Below, piece by piece: positions 1-8,357 of a DNA stretch of 64,000 nt. The stretch lies in the NCBI GenBank assembly GCA_002095075.2, contig LVCE01000003.1, positions 62,001-126,000 of the forward strand, written 5' to 3'. How positions within the stretch are numbered: the stretch's first letter is position 1; the number at the start of each line of letters is the position of its first letter. The position numbers and the translations under genes are program-made. The notes beneath the pieces are model-generated. The model ran no database searches. It had not been told where the DNA came from and worked only from the letters and a program-made list of their open reading frames with translations. Origin of the DNA: Francisella endosymbiont of Ornithodoros moubata. Its GTDB lineage: Bacteria; Pseudomonadota; Gammaproteobacteria; Francisellales; Francisellaceae.

Positions 1-2
1 TT

Positions 3-281
3 GTACCGTTTGAGGGTACTGCTGAGGTTTCTTTTATTCCTAAAGATAACAATATTATTGGTCTGTGTCATATTAATAGTATTTGTGATTTCTTTGCCAG
101 ACGCCCGCAGATTCAAGAGCGAATGACCACACAAATATTTGAAACTTTAAAGTTTATTTTAGCGACAGACAATGTTAGTGTGAAGATTGAAGCTAAACAT
201 ACTTGTGTTTCATTTAGAGGAGTGAATAATCAAGATTCTCAAACATATACACAAATGGTTGGTGGTGTTTTTGCTAAATAG
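3..281 (+). CDS. folE: GTP cyclohydrolase I, C-terminal part (cut by window edge)
   Basis: FolE opens the GTP ring to make dihydroneopterin triphosphate, the first step of folate synthesis, in the cytoplasm. The frame is open from the window edge to TAG at 279-281, about 92 residues. The sequence shows the family's C-terminal landmarks: VPFEGTAEVSFIPKD, then GLCHINSICDFFARRPQIQE, then HTCVSFRGV, which supplies the second zinc/active-site Cys of type I enzymes. The end is short, as in bacterial enzymes lacking a tail. It lies some 2.7 kb from the pab and fol genes, separated only by decayed genes. The start and N-terminal half are outside the window, so intactness cannot be judged in full. Confidence 0.9.
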   Translation, partial: VPFEGTAEVSFIPKDNNIIGLCHINSICDFFARRPQIQERMTTQIFETLKFILATDNVSVKIEAKHTCVSFRGVNNQDSQTYTQMVGGVFAK

Positions 282-949
282 AAATGATGTTAAGATGAGT
301 AGTTTATTAGATATTGGATGTTTATTTTTAATCGCCTTGATTATTGCTTGTATATTTTCAAAAGGCTATTTGAGGTATTTTATTGTAGCTCTAACGGTTA
401 TCTATTATCTTATAGGTAATGGAATCTTAGGAACCATTTTAGCGCTACCACTTAAATCAGAATCTACAGATATTAAAGCTTGCGCTAATACCAAAGGGAT
501 TATTCTCTTAGGAGCTGGTATAAATCAAGCTTTTGGTGAATTAGGGCCAGCTTTAAGTGCCTATGATCGTATATTTAAAGTTGCAGAATTGTATAACAAA
601 TATCCACAACAAATCATTATAAGTGGAGGAGCTCCTTTGATGAAAAACTATCAGAAGCTCAATTTATGCTACGGTGTTATATAAGTTAGGTATACCAAAA
701 TCAAAAATCATTCTCGAGAAAAATTCTAAAAATACCTATCAGAATGTTTTATTTATTAAGAAAATCTTAACAAATGATAAAAATACTTACTGTTTAGTTA
801 CTGGTGGAATTCATTATAAAAAAGCAAAAATAATTTTTGATAAATTTGCTATAAATACGATTAGTATAGCTTCATCAAAGTTTGTCCCAAATATAAAAAT
901 ACTCCCAGATGCTTATAAGTTTCTATGTAACCCAAAATATAATTCATGA
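259..949 (+). pseudogene. ElyC/SanA/YdcF-like DUF218 membrane protein, frameshifted
   Basis: DUF218 proteins of the ElyC/SanA/YdcF group are inner-membrane envelope proteins; ElyC affects peptidoglycan and lipid-carrier metabolism. The N-terminal half has two hydrophobic segments, then the family signature GIILLGAGINQAFGE and IIISGGAP. Downstream, in another frame, come ILEKNSKNTYQNV and LVTGGIHYKKA, also typical of DUF218. Comparing the three frames at 625-680 shows that two one-base deletions explain the break: one in the T run near 636-638 (PF-DEKLSEAQFM restored) and one near 668 (M-ATVLYKLG restored). The likely true start is ATG 295, after the folE stop; an upstream in-frame ATG at 259 lies inside folE. 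Family assignment is firm; the exact member is not. Confidence 0.8.
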
Positions 950-1130
950 GTATTTAGGAATTATAAGAATTTATCTATCATCATTGTAATTATAAAATTG
1001 CTAGTTAATATACTTATAACTGATTGTACCTGATACGAAAATTTTATTCAAAAAGAGCTGTTATAAGATTCAACAAAGAGATATAATGTTAAAAATCATT
1101 TAACTAATGTTAAAGGAAAGTTGTGTTTTT

Positions 1131-1543
1131 TCAAGATATCTTTTTAAAAATTATAATTATTTTTAGTATGGCAATAGGGTTTTTATTTGTATTTTAAAAT
1201 ACTTCAAGCGCAAAAGAGAAAATAACTCTCAGCCTATTTTAGAAATAGTCTCGTTTGAAACTACTAAAAATACTACTACTCAAGAAGTATTGCAAGCATC
1301 AGATAAAGTAACACAAGATCTGCAAAGATCAAACGGCTTTATAAAAAGAACTTTGACTCAAAATACAAATAATCCTAATCAATGGGTTGATATTAGTGGC
1401 AATCTATCAAAGATACTCACACATCTATGAATAAAGCTGTAGAAAATAAAGATGTACAAGCATTTCCTAAGTTGATAAAAAATGGTTCAAGAATGTATCA
1501 AACAAAATCAGAGTATTTAAGCATTAAATCTCAAACTGAATAA
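1131..1543 (+). pseudogene. Decayed small protein, dimeric alpha/beta-barrel (ABM-like)
   Basis: The stretch begins with a short hydrophobic segment (IIIIFSMAIGFLFVF) that runs into a stop. In a shifted frame it then reads EIVSFETTKNTTTQEVLQAS, DKVTQDLQRSNGFIKRTL and QWVDISGNLSK, and in a further frame MNKAVENKDVQAFPKLIKNG to a stop at 1541-1543. The order of these pieces resembles antibiotic-biosynthesis-monooxygenase-like dimeric barrels, in which a GFI..R core and a WVDI..W strand are followed by helices. Several frame changes make it non-functional. The family call is from pattern memory only and moderate; that it is a broken gene is clearer. Bases 950-1130 upstream show no coding signal. 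Confidence 0.45.
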
Positions 1544-1639
1544 TTTTCAAGATTATTTTTTTATATTTATATAGTATATTTTCTAAAAATTACTTAAATA
1601 TATAAACAAGCCAGGATTATCAAATGTTTTAAAATATAA

Positions 1640-1842
1640 AATCTCTAATACTGTTTTAGTAGGTTACCTAATGGCCAAGTAATAGAAAATGACAAAGTTT
1701 ATTGAACTCCTGAAGAGAGGAATGTTGGTTATACTAAATTTGATAAGAATATTTTATTATTAAACTATAAAAGTGCTAAGATAGCTATATTAATCTGCTA
1801 TACAAGTGAATTTCCAAATATCTCTTTAGATCTTGCAAAATA
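1640..1842 (+). pseudogene. Carbon-nitrogen hydrolase (nitrilase) fragment
   Basis: Only a central piece is readable: PNGQVIENDKVYW, a stop, then TPEERNVGYTKFDKNILLLN and KIAILICYTSEFPNISLDLAK. The string KIAILICY.SEFP is the hallmark of the nitrilase superfamily around the catalytic Cys (ICYD.EFPE), where the Cys attacks amide or nitrile substrates. Both ends are missing, so the gene is a relic. It abuts an aldo-keto reductase relic downstream, and the two were probably separate neighbours. Substrate cannot be inferred. Confidence 0.55.
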
Positions 1843-1854
1843 AGTATAATTTAC

Positions 1855-2275
1855 TCAGAAGAAGAGATGAATCTGATGTAATGAAAACATGTGCTTTAGA
1901 AAAAATCTCTTATCTAGCATGATCGCCTTTATAAATGGGATCTTAAGTGGTAAAGACTTAAATGGCAATATTCCAGCTGGTAGCAGAATGTCTGATGAAG
2001 TGATGGGATCTCCTGAGCAAAAAGCTCGATTTGCTACTAGACAAAATGCCACAGTTGACAAAGCTGTAGTAGAATACTTAGAAGTTGCTAAGAAACATAA
2101 TTTAGATGTTTGTCAAATTGCAATAGCTTTCACAATCAGAAAAGCATATATGAGCTCTATCTAGTATAATTGGTGCGACAACTATGGAGCAGTTAAAACT
2201 AATATTGATGCTATTAATCTAAATTTATCTGATTAAGTCTTAGCTGATATTGAAAAAGTCAGAAGAAAATATCCA
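1855..2275 (+). pseudogene. Aldo-keto reductase (Tas-like), C-terminal fragment
   Basis: NAD(P)H-dependent aldo-keto reductases of the Tas group reduce small aldehydes. The fragment carries the C-terminal half: GILSGKDLNGNIPAGSRM, KAVVEYLEVAKKHNLDVCQ, then after a frame change IIGATTMEQLKTNIDAI and a final KYPIP. The AGAR/TGKYLNG-like start and the IGATTMEQLKTNI motif, which binds the cofactor phosphate side, match Tas closely. The N-terminal barrel with the catalytic Tyr is not found. In-frame stops at about 2162 and 2234 confirm decay. Confidence 0.7.
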
Positions 2276-2278
2276 ATA

Positions 2279-2847
2279 CCACTCTAGAGATAGGCTTATC
2301 ATGTTGTCAAAAAATCTTTCTAATCTTAATATGGTTAAGTGCAGTGGTATTTTACATGTACACTCGCATGATAAATACATAACTTTTAGCATTTTCTGTT
2401 CCTTTAATAAATCAATACGGCTATTCTATATATTGATATAGCTTTTTTGCCATATCTATTATATACAGTATTGCGATGTTAGTGATGAAAATACCTTTTG
2501 GAATTATAGTTGATAAATATGGTATTGATATCCCAGTGATGTTTTCTATGATTGTAGTTTTAATCGGAATAATAGTTTTGGCTCCTTACAGGTATAGTTT
2601 TTTATACTGTAAATAAACGTAAGAAAGTTATCTTGTCAGTATATTTTAACTGTTATTTCTAATCGAATACATCTTAAATAGTATTATCAATCCTTTAGCT
2701 GCTTATTGCTTATATCCAAGAGACTTTAGTCATTATAATTTTGGTACTTTTATGAGCTACAAAATAGCTTATTACTTGTTTTTAGTTTTATTAATTATTG
2801 CTAATATATTAAGCTCTAATCAAAAAACTGTTGATTTAATGGTGTAA
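2279..2847 (+). pseudogene. MFS transporter remnant
   Basis: A run of hydrophobic pieces in changing frames includes LPYLLYTV, KIPFGIIVDKYGIDIPVMFS, MIVVLIGIIVLA, and near the end SIINPLAAYCLYPRDFSHYN and YYLFLVLLIIANILSS, stopping at 2845-2847. The string G.IVDKYG between helices is the major facilitator loop-2 signature. At least four frame changes or stops are needed to read it, and most of the protein is gone. Substrate is unknown. It is the last of a line of relics before the intact pab operon. Confidence 0.55.
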
Positions 2848-2854
2848 GAGCATT

Positions 2855-2909
2855 AAGCTTATCGAAATGCAACTCTGAAAACTAGTCAAACAAAGACTTC
2901 GATAGGCTC
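2855..2909. repeat. Imperfect inverted repeat downstream of pabA
   Basis: Two 13-base arms, 2855-2867 and 2897-2909, are inverted copies of each other at 10 of 13 positions, separated by 29 bases. They sit in the gap between the MFS relic and the 3' end of pabA. The right arm reads CTTCGATAGGCTC. It could be a dispersed intergenic repeat or part of a transcription end for the minus-strand pab operon. No second copy was seen in this window. Confidence 0.35.
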
Positions 2910-2959
2910 AGCCAACCTGCTTGTTCTATAAAGCTTTTATCGATTAAATCAATAGTCTT

Positions 2960-3511
2960 TCAAAGACTCAAAAAGTTCTTTAATGTTACTAAACCATACT
3001 CAGTTAAATATGCCTCTGGATGATACTGCACCCCAAAAATCTTTGCACTTTGATGAGCAAAAGCCATGATCTCATCATCAGTTGAAGCTAAAGCAATCAA
3101 AGGTTTTCTAATATCATCAACGATTAATGAATGATAGCGTGTTACAGTAAATTTTGCTGGTTGATCTTTATATAATATTGATGAGTGAAGTTGCTTAATC
3201 TCAGAGAGTTTTCCATGATATATTTGCTTAGCTTTTATGACTTTTGCACCAAAATACTGAGCAATAAGTTGATGTCCTAAACAAATACCTAACAAAGGTA
3301 GATTATTTTGTTGACAATATTCAATAATTAGGTATATGTCTTTAAGCTTATCTGGATGACCTGGTCCTGGTCCAATTATGATATGCTTGTATTGCTCAAG
3401 ATTTTTTATTTGCGCATCAGTTTTTACCACAGATGCTTGATAGCCAAGATAAGTTATATAATCAACAATCGTATTACTAAATGAATCATAGTGATCGATA
3501 TATAAAACCAT
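2960..3511 (-). CDS. pabA: Aminodeoxychorismate synthase, glutamine amidotransferase subunit
   Basis: PabA releases ammonia from glutamine and channels it to PabB, which aminates chorismate for p-aminobenzoate (folate) synthesis. The 183 residues have the full class I amidotransferase set: GPGPGHP at 47-53, the nucleophile in GICLGHQ (Cys77), and the His-Glu pair in VQYHPEA near residue 164. Length matches the family (about 187). It starts one base after the pabBC stop, so the two are translationally coupled. TrpG is the close paralogue, but the pabBC partner settles the role. A small hairpin, 2954-2968, overlaps its stop codon. Confidence 0.93.
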   Translation of the reverse strand: MVLYIDHYDSFSNTIVDYITYLGYQASVVKTDAQIKNLEQYKHIIIGPGPGHPDKLKDIYLIIEYCQQNNLPLLGICLGHQLIAQYFGAKVIKAKQIYHGKLSEIKQLHSSILYKDQPAKFTVTRYHSLIVDDIRKPLIALASTDDEIMAFAHQSAKIFGVQYHPEAYLTEYGLVTLKNFLSL

Positions 3512-3512
3512 C

Positions 3513-5282
3513 TTAAATCTCCAAATATGAGGGTATCAAACCTCGAACACTATTAATAAGATATATTTTATCAGCAGTTTTCAAATCATTTAAAGTCAGG
3601 CTTTTAGCTTCAAGTTTACCTTGTTGAATTAAAGATTTTCTTGTGATACCTGCTAAGACACCATCTTTTAGTTTTGGAGTGTAGAGTTTATTATTTTTCT
3701 CAATAATTATATTGTGAAATCTAGTTTCAGTAATATTATCTTTTTCATTTAGATAGATAAGCTCACAATTCTTGTCTTGATTAATATATTTTTGATGCAT
3801 TTGAATATAAAAACCTCGTGTCGAGTTATGCGTGGTTTTATGCTGGAATAATTTATTAGCTGAATTTATTTTCTTAGGGCAAACTACTAGCTTAATAAGC
3901 TGTTGCTTAGTGGTATCAATTTGAGTATGTTCAATAATTATAGATCTATCATAACGATATTCAACACGGATTTTATATTCTTTATCTCTAGCTAATTGCT
4001 CTACATAATCATATAGTTGATCTCTAATCTTTTGAATATCAATATCAAAAAATAATTGTCTAGCAGAATTCTCAATCCTCTCTAGATGCAACTCTAAATC
4101 TCTAAATTTGTTACGATAGTAAAGACTTTCAATTAAACCAAAATCTGGTTGGTATATTTGGCGAATAAAATTTATTTTAATATTCATTTCTTGCCATTCT
4201 GATTGCACATCTGAATATACAGTGATACCACCACCAACACCAATTTGTAAATTATCCTGATATTTTTGTATAGTGCGAATAGCTACATTAAAGCACATAT
4301 CATTATTTGGCATAATATAACCAATGCTCCCGGTATAAACTCCCCTTTTATCTTTTTCTATTTGTTTGATTAGTTCAATAGTTCTTTTTTTGGGTGCTCC
4401 TGTGATTGAACCGCATGGAAATAATCCATCTAAAATTTTTCTAAAAGATATTTGTTTATCTACTTTTGCGGAAATTTGAGTGGTCATTTGTAATAAGTTT
4501 TTATATTTCTCTATTAAGAATAGTTTATCTACTTTAACACTATAAGTTTTTGCTATAGCTGATAAATCATTACGCAGAAGATCTACAATTATTAGGTTTT
4601 CCGCTCTATTTTTATCACATGATGATAATTCTTGATATATTTTTAAATCCTCTAAATCATTACCTGTAAGTTTAGCTGTGCCTTTCATCGGCTTGACAAA
4701 TAAATTATCAGCATTTTTTTTAAAAAAAAGTTCTGGTGAGATTGATATAATATCTGGGTTTAAAAATGGTAGATATGCTGCATATTTAACTGATTGTTGT
4801 TGTTTAAGTTTATTATATAGTTCTTGACTAGTAAGCTTTGTGGTAGCTGAAATATTTTTAGTTAAATTAATTTGATAACTTTCACCATTGATAAGTGCGT
4901 GCTGAACTTCTGCAAAACTTTTTTGATAATCTACAAAACTAAGACTATCTATCATTAAATCTATGTTTTTATTTGAGTTTAGATAAATAGGTATATCATT
5001 ACAATAGTCTCTAAATGCAACAAAATGAAGTAACTTACCAGCAGTAGTAGTATTACGTAAATGTCTCAGGTTATCATTAAGATAATAGCTAGCTTCATAG
5101 CTTATGTAACCAACCAAAAATAGTCGCTGTTGTTGAAATTTTTCTAACTTATAAAAAGCTAATTCTAGTGATTCTTTATCATTAGCTATAATCTGCGCAA
5201 TAGGATTATAGAAATAATAATTTTGCTGCTTGCTCAATGTATCTTCAAAGATTGTAAATTGTGGTAATTTATAACTACTCAT
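3513..5282 (-). CDS. pabB: Fused aminodeoxychorismate synthase I / aminodeoxychorismate lyase
   Basis: This 589-residue fusion does both remaining steps to p-aminobenzoate. Residues 1-370 are PabB: GESYQINLT (133-141), PMKGT (198-202), the chorismate-binding DLLRNDL (234-240), GSITGAPKKR (291-300) and GGGITVYSDVQSEWQE (350-365). Residues 380-589 are a fold-type IV PLP lyase (PabC), with ETRFHNIII then YTPKLKDGVLAGITRKSLI near the C-terminus. PabBC fusions are known in several bacteria. The start overlaps the preceding AMP-ligase gene by 8 bases and pabA follows after one base, so the three form one tight operon. All key motifs are present despite decay around the operon. Confidence 0.93.
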   Translation of the reverse strand: MSSYKLPQFTIFEDTLSKQQNYYFYNPIAQIIANDKESLELAFYKLEKFQQQRLFLVGYISYEASYYLNDNLRHLRNTTTAGKLLHFVAFRDYCNDIPIYLNSNKNIDLMIDSLSFVDYQKSFAEVQHALINGESYQINLTKNISATTKLTSQELYNKLKQQQSVKYAAYLPFLNPDIISISPELFFKKNADNLFVKPMKGTAKLTGNDLEDLKIYQELSSCDKNRAENLIIVDLLRNDLSAIAKTYSVKVDKLFLIEKYKNLLQMTTQISAKVDKQISFRKILDGLFPCGSITGAPKKRTIELIKQIEKDKRGVYTGSIGYIMPNNDMCFNVAIRTIQKYQDNLQIGVGGGITVYSDVQSEWQEMNIKINFIRQIYQPDFGLIESLYYRNKFRDLELHLERIENSARQLFFDIDIQKIRDQLYDYVEQLARDKEYKIRVEYRYDRSIIIEHTQIDTTKQQLIKLVVCPKKINSANKLFQHKTTHNSTRGFYIQMHQKYINQDKNCELIYLNEKDNITETRFHNIIIEKNNKLYTPKLKDGVLAGITRKSLIQQGKLEAKSLTLNDLKTADKIYLINSVRGLIPSYLEI

Positions 5283-6648
5283 AATTAATCATTCCTTTTA
5301 ATTTCTTTCTATCAATTTTACCTGTTACTGTTAATGGAATTTTATCAATATATACAATCCCATCTAATTTTTTATATTCAGCTAGATATTTACTTAGTTG
5401 ACTATTTATAAAATCTAAACAATACTGCTTTGATGCGACTAGATAAGCCCAAATTGTTTCTCCCCATATTTTATCTTGCTTAGAGGTGACAATACAATCA
5501 TTGATACCAGCTATTTTCAAAATTATAGTTTCTAACTCAAATGGCGAAATATTTGAGCCTCCTTTAATAATTATATCTTTATAACGACCATAAAGTCTAA
5601 GCTCATATCTTTGGTTATCAAAACTACCGATATCTCCTGTTTCTAACCACTGGATTTGATTATTTAAAGGTAACATATTATTTTTGATAAAAATCTTACC
5701 GTAATTAGTATTTGCAAACTTAGCTATTCTTACTTGGGTGTCTGAAAAGATTTTAACTATGTTAGTAGTAGTGCTAGCTGAGATATTTTGACCATAACCA
5801 AAGACTTCTGTCATACCTATACCATTTAGCAATGGTAAGCCTAATTTGTCTTTTACAGCTGTTGCTAAGCTTGTACTAGCCGCATCACCAGCAACACCTA
5901 GATAGTGCAAGTTATTGTTACTATTAATATCTTGAGCTATTAGAAAGTGATACATCGTCGGTAATAATGCTAAAGCTGTGACACTATTTTGGTTAATAAT
6001 CTTTGCTACTAATTTAGCATCAAACTCACGGATAATTGTTATATCTAATCCCATTGCTAATGCTGGTAAAATTTGATACGAAAAAGCAAAAGCATGATTT
6101 ATTGATAATACTACTAGAAGATGATCACCTAATTTAAGGCCTAAATCATGGACTCTATTTTTAGCATATGCAATAGTTTGCTCGATATTATGAAGATGCT
6201 TTTGATAAGAGCCCGTAGTACCTGAGCTTACATGTGCTATCAAAGCTTTAGCATGTATTGTAAAATCTTCTTTTTGAGCAAGTTTATCAAAAAAAGCTAA
6301 CTCATTCTTTATGTATAATGTCTTAACTTGTAAGTCACAAAGTTTATCGGTTATAAATAAACTATCATCCTCTACTATTGCTGCTAGTTCATTATCGACT
6401 AATCTTGGGTTGATCGGTACAAAAAGATCTATATCGGCTATCCAACTAGCTATGTATAGGCTAACTGATAATGGTGAATTTTTGAGATTTGAATATATTT
6501 TTCTATAACCAAAAGATTCCAAAAATCTAGCTAGACTATATGATTTTTGCAGAATTTCAACATATTTATATTTTCTATTTTCAAAGAAAATATATTTATT
6601 TTTGCCATAATTTTTAATATTTGCTAAAAACTCGCTAAGCTGATTCAT
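5275..6648 (-). CDS. AMP-forming acyl/aryl-CoA ligase family, first gene of the pab operon
   Basis: ANL-family enzymes activate a carboxylic acid as an acyl-adenylate, then pass it to CoA or another thiol. The 457 residues carry the phosphate loop SSGTTG (141-146), GMTEVFG (278-284), TGD (337-339), the hinge region GRYKDIIIKGG (354-364), and the catalytic lysine in TGKIDRKKL (Lys444). The first loop lacks the usual TSG.P.K ending and reads GSYQKH. It is shorter than typical acyl-CoA synthetases (500-600), as in compact aryl-acid ligases. It overlaps pabBC by 8 bases. The substrate is not identifiable, but its survival and coupling to p-aminobenzoate synthesis suggest an aromatic or vitamin-related acid (inference). 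Confidence 0.75.
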   Translation of the reverse strand: MNQLSEFLANIKNYGKNKYIFFENRKYKYVEILQKSYSLARFLESFGYRKIYSNLKNSPLSVSLYIASWIADIDLFVPINPRLVDNELAAIVEDDSLFITDKLCDLQVKTLYIKNELAFFDKLAQKEDFTIHAKALIAHVSSGTTGSYQKHLHNIEQTIAYAKNRVHDLGLKLGDHLLVVLSINHAFAFSYQILPALAMGLDITIIREFDAKLVAKIINQNSVTALALLPTMYHFLIAQDINSNNNLHYLGVAGDAASTSLATAVKDKLGLPLLNGIGMTEVFGYGQNISASTTTNIVKIFSDTQVRIAKFANTNYGKIFIKNNMLPLNNQIQWLETGDIGSFDNQRYELRLYGRYKDIIIKGGSNISPFELETIILKIAGINDCIVTSKQDKIWGETIWAYLVASKQYCLDFINSQLSKYLAEYKKLDGIVYIDKIPLTVTGKIDRKKLKGMINYE

Positions 6649-6654
6649 TTTTAT

Positions 6655-6690
6655 AGCAATTAATTATATATTTGCTGATATAATATCTTA
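6655..6690 (+). promoter_or_regulatory. Candidate promoter for the folB-folKP-bioJ operon
   Basis: A consensus -10 box TATAAT lies at 6679-6684, 41 bases before the folB ATG, with a poor -35 near 6656-6661. The gap of 76 bases separates divergent operons (AMP-ligase/pab and folB), so it must hold both promoters. Only the plus-strand -10 is convincing. Confidence 0.4.
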
Positions 6691-6724
6691 AATACAAAAA
6701 TTTAACTGTAATTTTATCTACAAA

Positions 6725-7078
6725 ATGAAACAATCTTTATTTTTAAGTGATGTGGAAATATATGTAAGTTTAGGCTGCTCTGAACAAGAAAGAGCTCATA
6801 AACAAATGATTAATTTTGATCTAGAGCTAGAATTTAACCAAGTTTATAGTGCTAGTGATAGTGATAATCTTGACGAAACTATTTGTTACTATACTTTAAG
6901 AAATAATATCCAACAATTTTGTGATGATATTAGCTGTAATCTTATAGAGTACTTAGCTAAACAAATTTATCTATTTATTGAAAAAAACTACAGTAATATA
7001 ACTATCAAATACTTGAAACTTATCAAAAAGCCCCCAGTATCCCAGATAGGGTCAGCTTGTTTTGTAATTAGGAACTAG
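6725..7078 (+). CDS. folB: Dihydroneopterin aldolase
   Basis: FolB splits dihydroneopterin into 6-hydroxymethyl-dihydropterin and glycolaldehyde, midway in folate synthesis. The 117 residues match the family's 115-120. Features include the start LSDVEIYVSLGCSEQERAHKQ, where the Glu of this region is catalytic, a YYTLRNNIQQFC helix, and the C-terminal IKYLKLIKKPPV, which carries the conserved lysine that binds the pterin. The next gene, folKP, starts one base after its stop. An octameric cytosolic enzyme by family knowledge. Confidence 0.92.
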   Translation: MKQSLFLSDVEIYVSLGCSEQERAHKQMINFDLELEFNQVYSASDSDNLDETICYYTLRNNIQQFCDDISCNLIEYLAKQIYLFIEKNYSNITIKYLKLIKKPPVSQIGSACFVIRN

Positions 7079-7079
7079 T

Positions 7080-8345
7080 GTGCAATATATTATAGGAATT
7101 GGAACAAATATTGGTTTTACTATCGAAAATATTCATCTTGCGATAGCTGCCCTAGAATCGCAGCAAAATATAAGAGTTATAAGAAAAGCAAGCTTATATA
7201 GTAGTAAAGCTGTTCTTAAAGAACATGCCCCAAAAGAATGGGATATCAGATTTTTAAATACAGCTGTGAAAATTAGCTCTTCGCTAAAGCCTAATGAGCT
7301 TTTAGTAATCTTAAAAGATATAGAAACAAAAATAGGTAGAAATCTAAGTGCTCCTATATGGTCACCTCGGGTGATTGATTTGGATATTCTCGCTGCTGAA
7401 GATTTAATCCTAGAGACAGATGAGCTTACAATTCCACATAAAGAATTAATTAATCGGAATTTTGCTTTAGCACCTTTATTAGAATTATCTAAAGGCTGGC
7501 ATCACCCTAAATATGTCGAATGGGACCTTAATATAAGATTAAAAGAACTAAGGGAGATAGTAAAACTTAAACAAACTCTTGCAAATACAATGCGTATAGG
7601 TATCGTTAATCTGTCAAATCAATCTTTTTCAGATGGTGATTTTGATGATAGCCAGCGTAAATCAAACCTTGATGAGCTTATAAAAAATGGTGCTGAGATT
7701 ATTGATATAGGTGCTGAATCGACTAAACCTGATGCTAAGCCTATAACGATTGAAGAAGAATTTAACAAATTAGATAAATTTTTAGAATATCTCAAATCAC
7801 AACTTGCAAATTTGATTTATAAACCATTAGTTAGCATTGATACACGCAAGCTAGCTGTAATGCAACAGATTCTCGCTAAACATAATGATATTATCTGGAT
7901 GATAAATGATGTTGAATGTAACGATATTGAGCAAAAAGCCCAATTAATTGCAAAATATAACAAAAAATATGTCATAACTCATAATTTATGTATCACAGAT
8001 AAAAATCAGTATTTAGACAAAGATAATGCTATAAATAATGTTTGCGAATATATAGAGCAAAAAAAACTTGTACTTCTAAAACACGGTGTGACAAAAGAAA
8101 ATACTTTCTTTGATGTTGGCTTTGGTTTTGGTAAAAAATCAGATACTGCTAATTACTTATTAGAAAATATAATTAAAATCAAACAAAGACTAGACCTAAA
8201 AGCATTAGTTGGTCACTCACGCAAACCATCAGTTTTAGGTTTAACCAAAGATAGTAATCTAGCAACCTTAGATCGTGCTACAAGAGAGCTTTCGCGAAAG
8301 TTAGAGAAATTAGGTATTGAAATTATAAGAGTACATAAAATTTAA
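7080..8345 (+). CDS. folKP: Fused HPPK / dihydropteroate synthase
   Basis: This 421-residue fusion pyrophosphorylates hydroxymethyl-dihydropterin (HPPK, residues 1-160) and then joins it to p-aminobenzoate (DHPS, residues 170-421), so it uses the product of the neighbouring pab operon. HPPK landmarks are the start IGIGTNIG, then WDIRFLNTAV, and the catalytic PRVIDLDILAAED. DHPS landmarks are GIVNLSNQSFSDG, GAEIIDIGAESTKPDA, WMINDVE, FFDVGFGFGKK and LVGHSRKPSVLG. The start is GTG at 7080, one base after folB; no ATG lies near. Francisella is known for this fused gene. All motifs are present. Confidence 0.93.
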   Translation: MQYIIGIGTNIGFTIENIHLAIAALESQQNIRVIRKASLYSSKAVLKEHAPKEWDIRFLNTAVKISSSLKPNELLVILKDIETKIGRNLSAPIWSPRVIDLDILAAEDLILETDELTIPHKELINRNFALAPLLELSKGWHHPKYVEWDLNIRLKELREIVKLKQTLANTMRIGIVNLSNQSFSDGDFDDSQRKSNLDELIKNGAEIIDIGAESTKPDAKPITIEEEFNKLDKFLEYLKSQLANLIYKPLVSIDTRKLAVMQQILAKHNDIIWMINDVECNDIEQKAQLIAKYNKKYVITHNLCITDKNQYLDKDNAINNVCEYIEQKKLVLLKHGVTKENTFFDVGFGFGKKSDTANYLLENIIKIKQRLDLKALVGHSRKPSVLGLTKDSNLATLDRATRELSRKLEKLGIEIIRVHKI

Positions 8346-8357
8346 TAAGGAAATACA

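Noticed and set aside
2954..2968. Perfect 7-base hairpin at the pabA stop, possible terminator.
   Set aside because: It overlaps the stop codon and is not followed by a T run in the pabA direction, so termination there is not supported.
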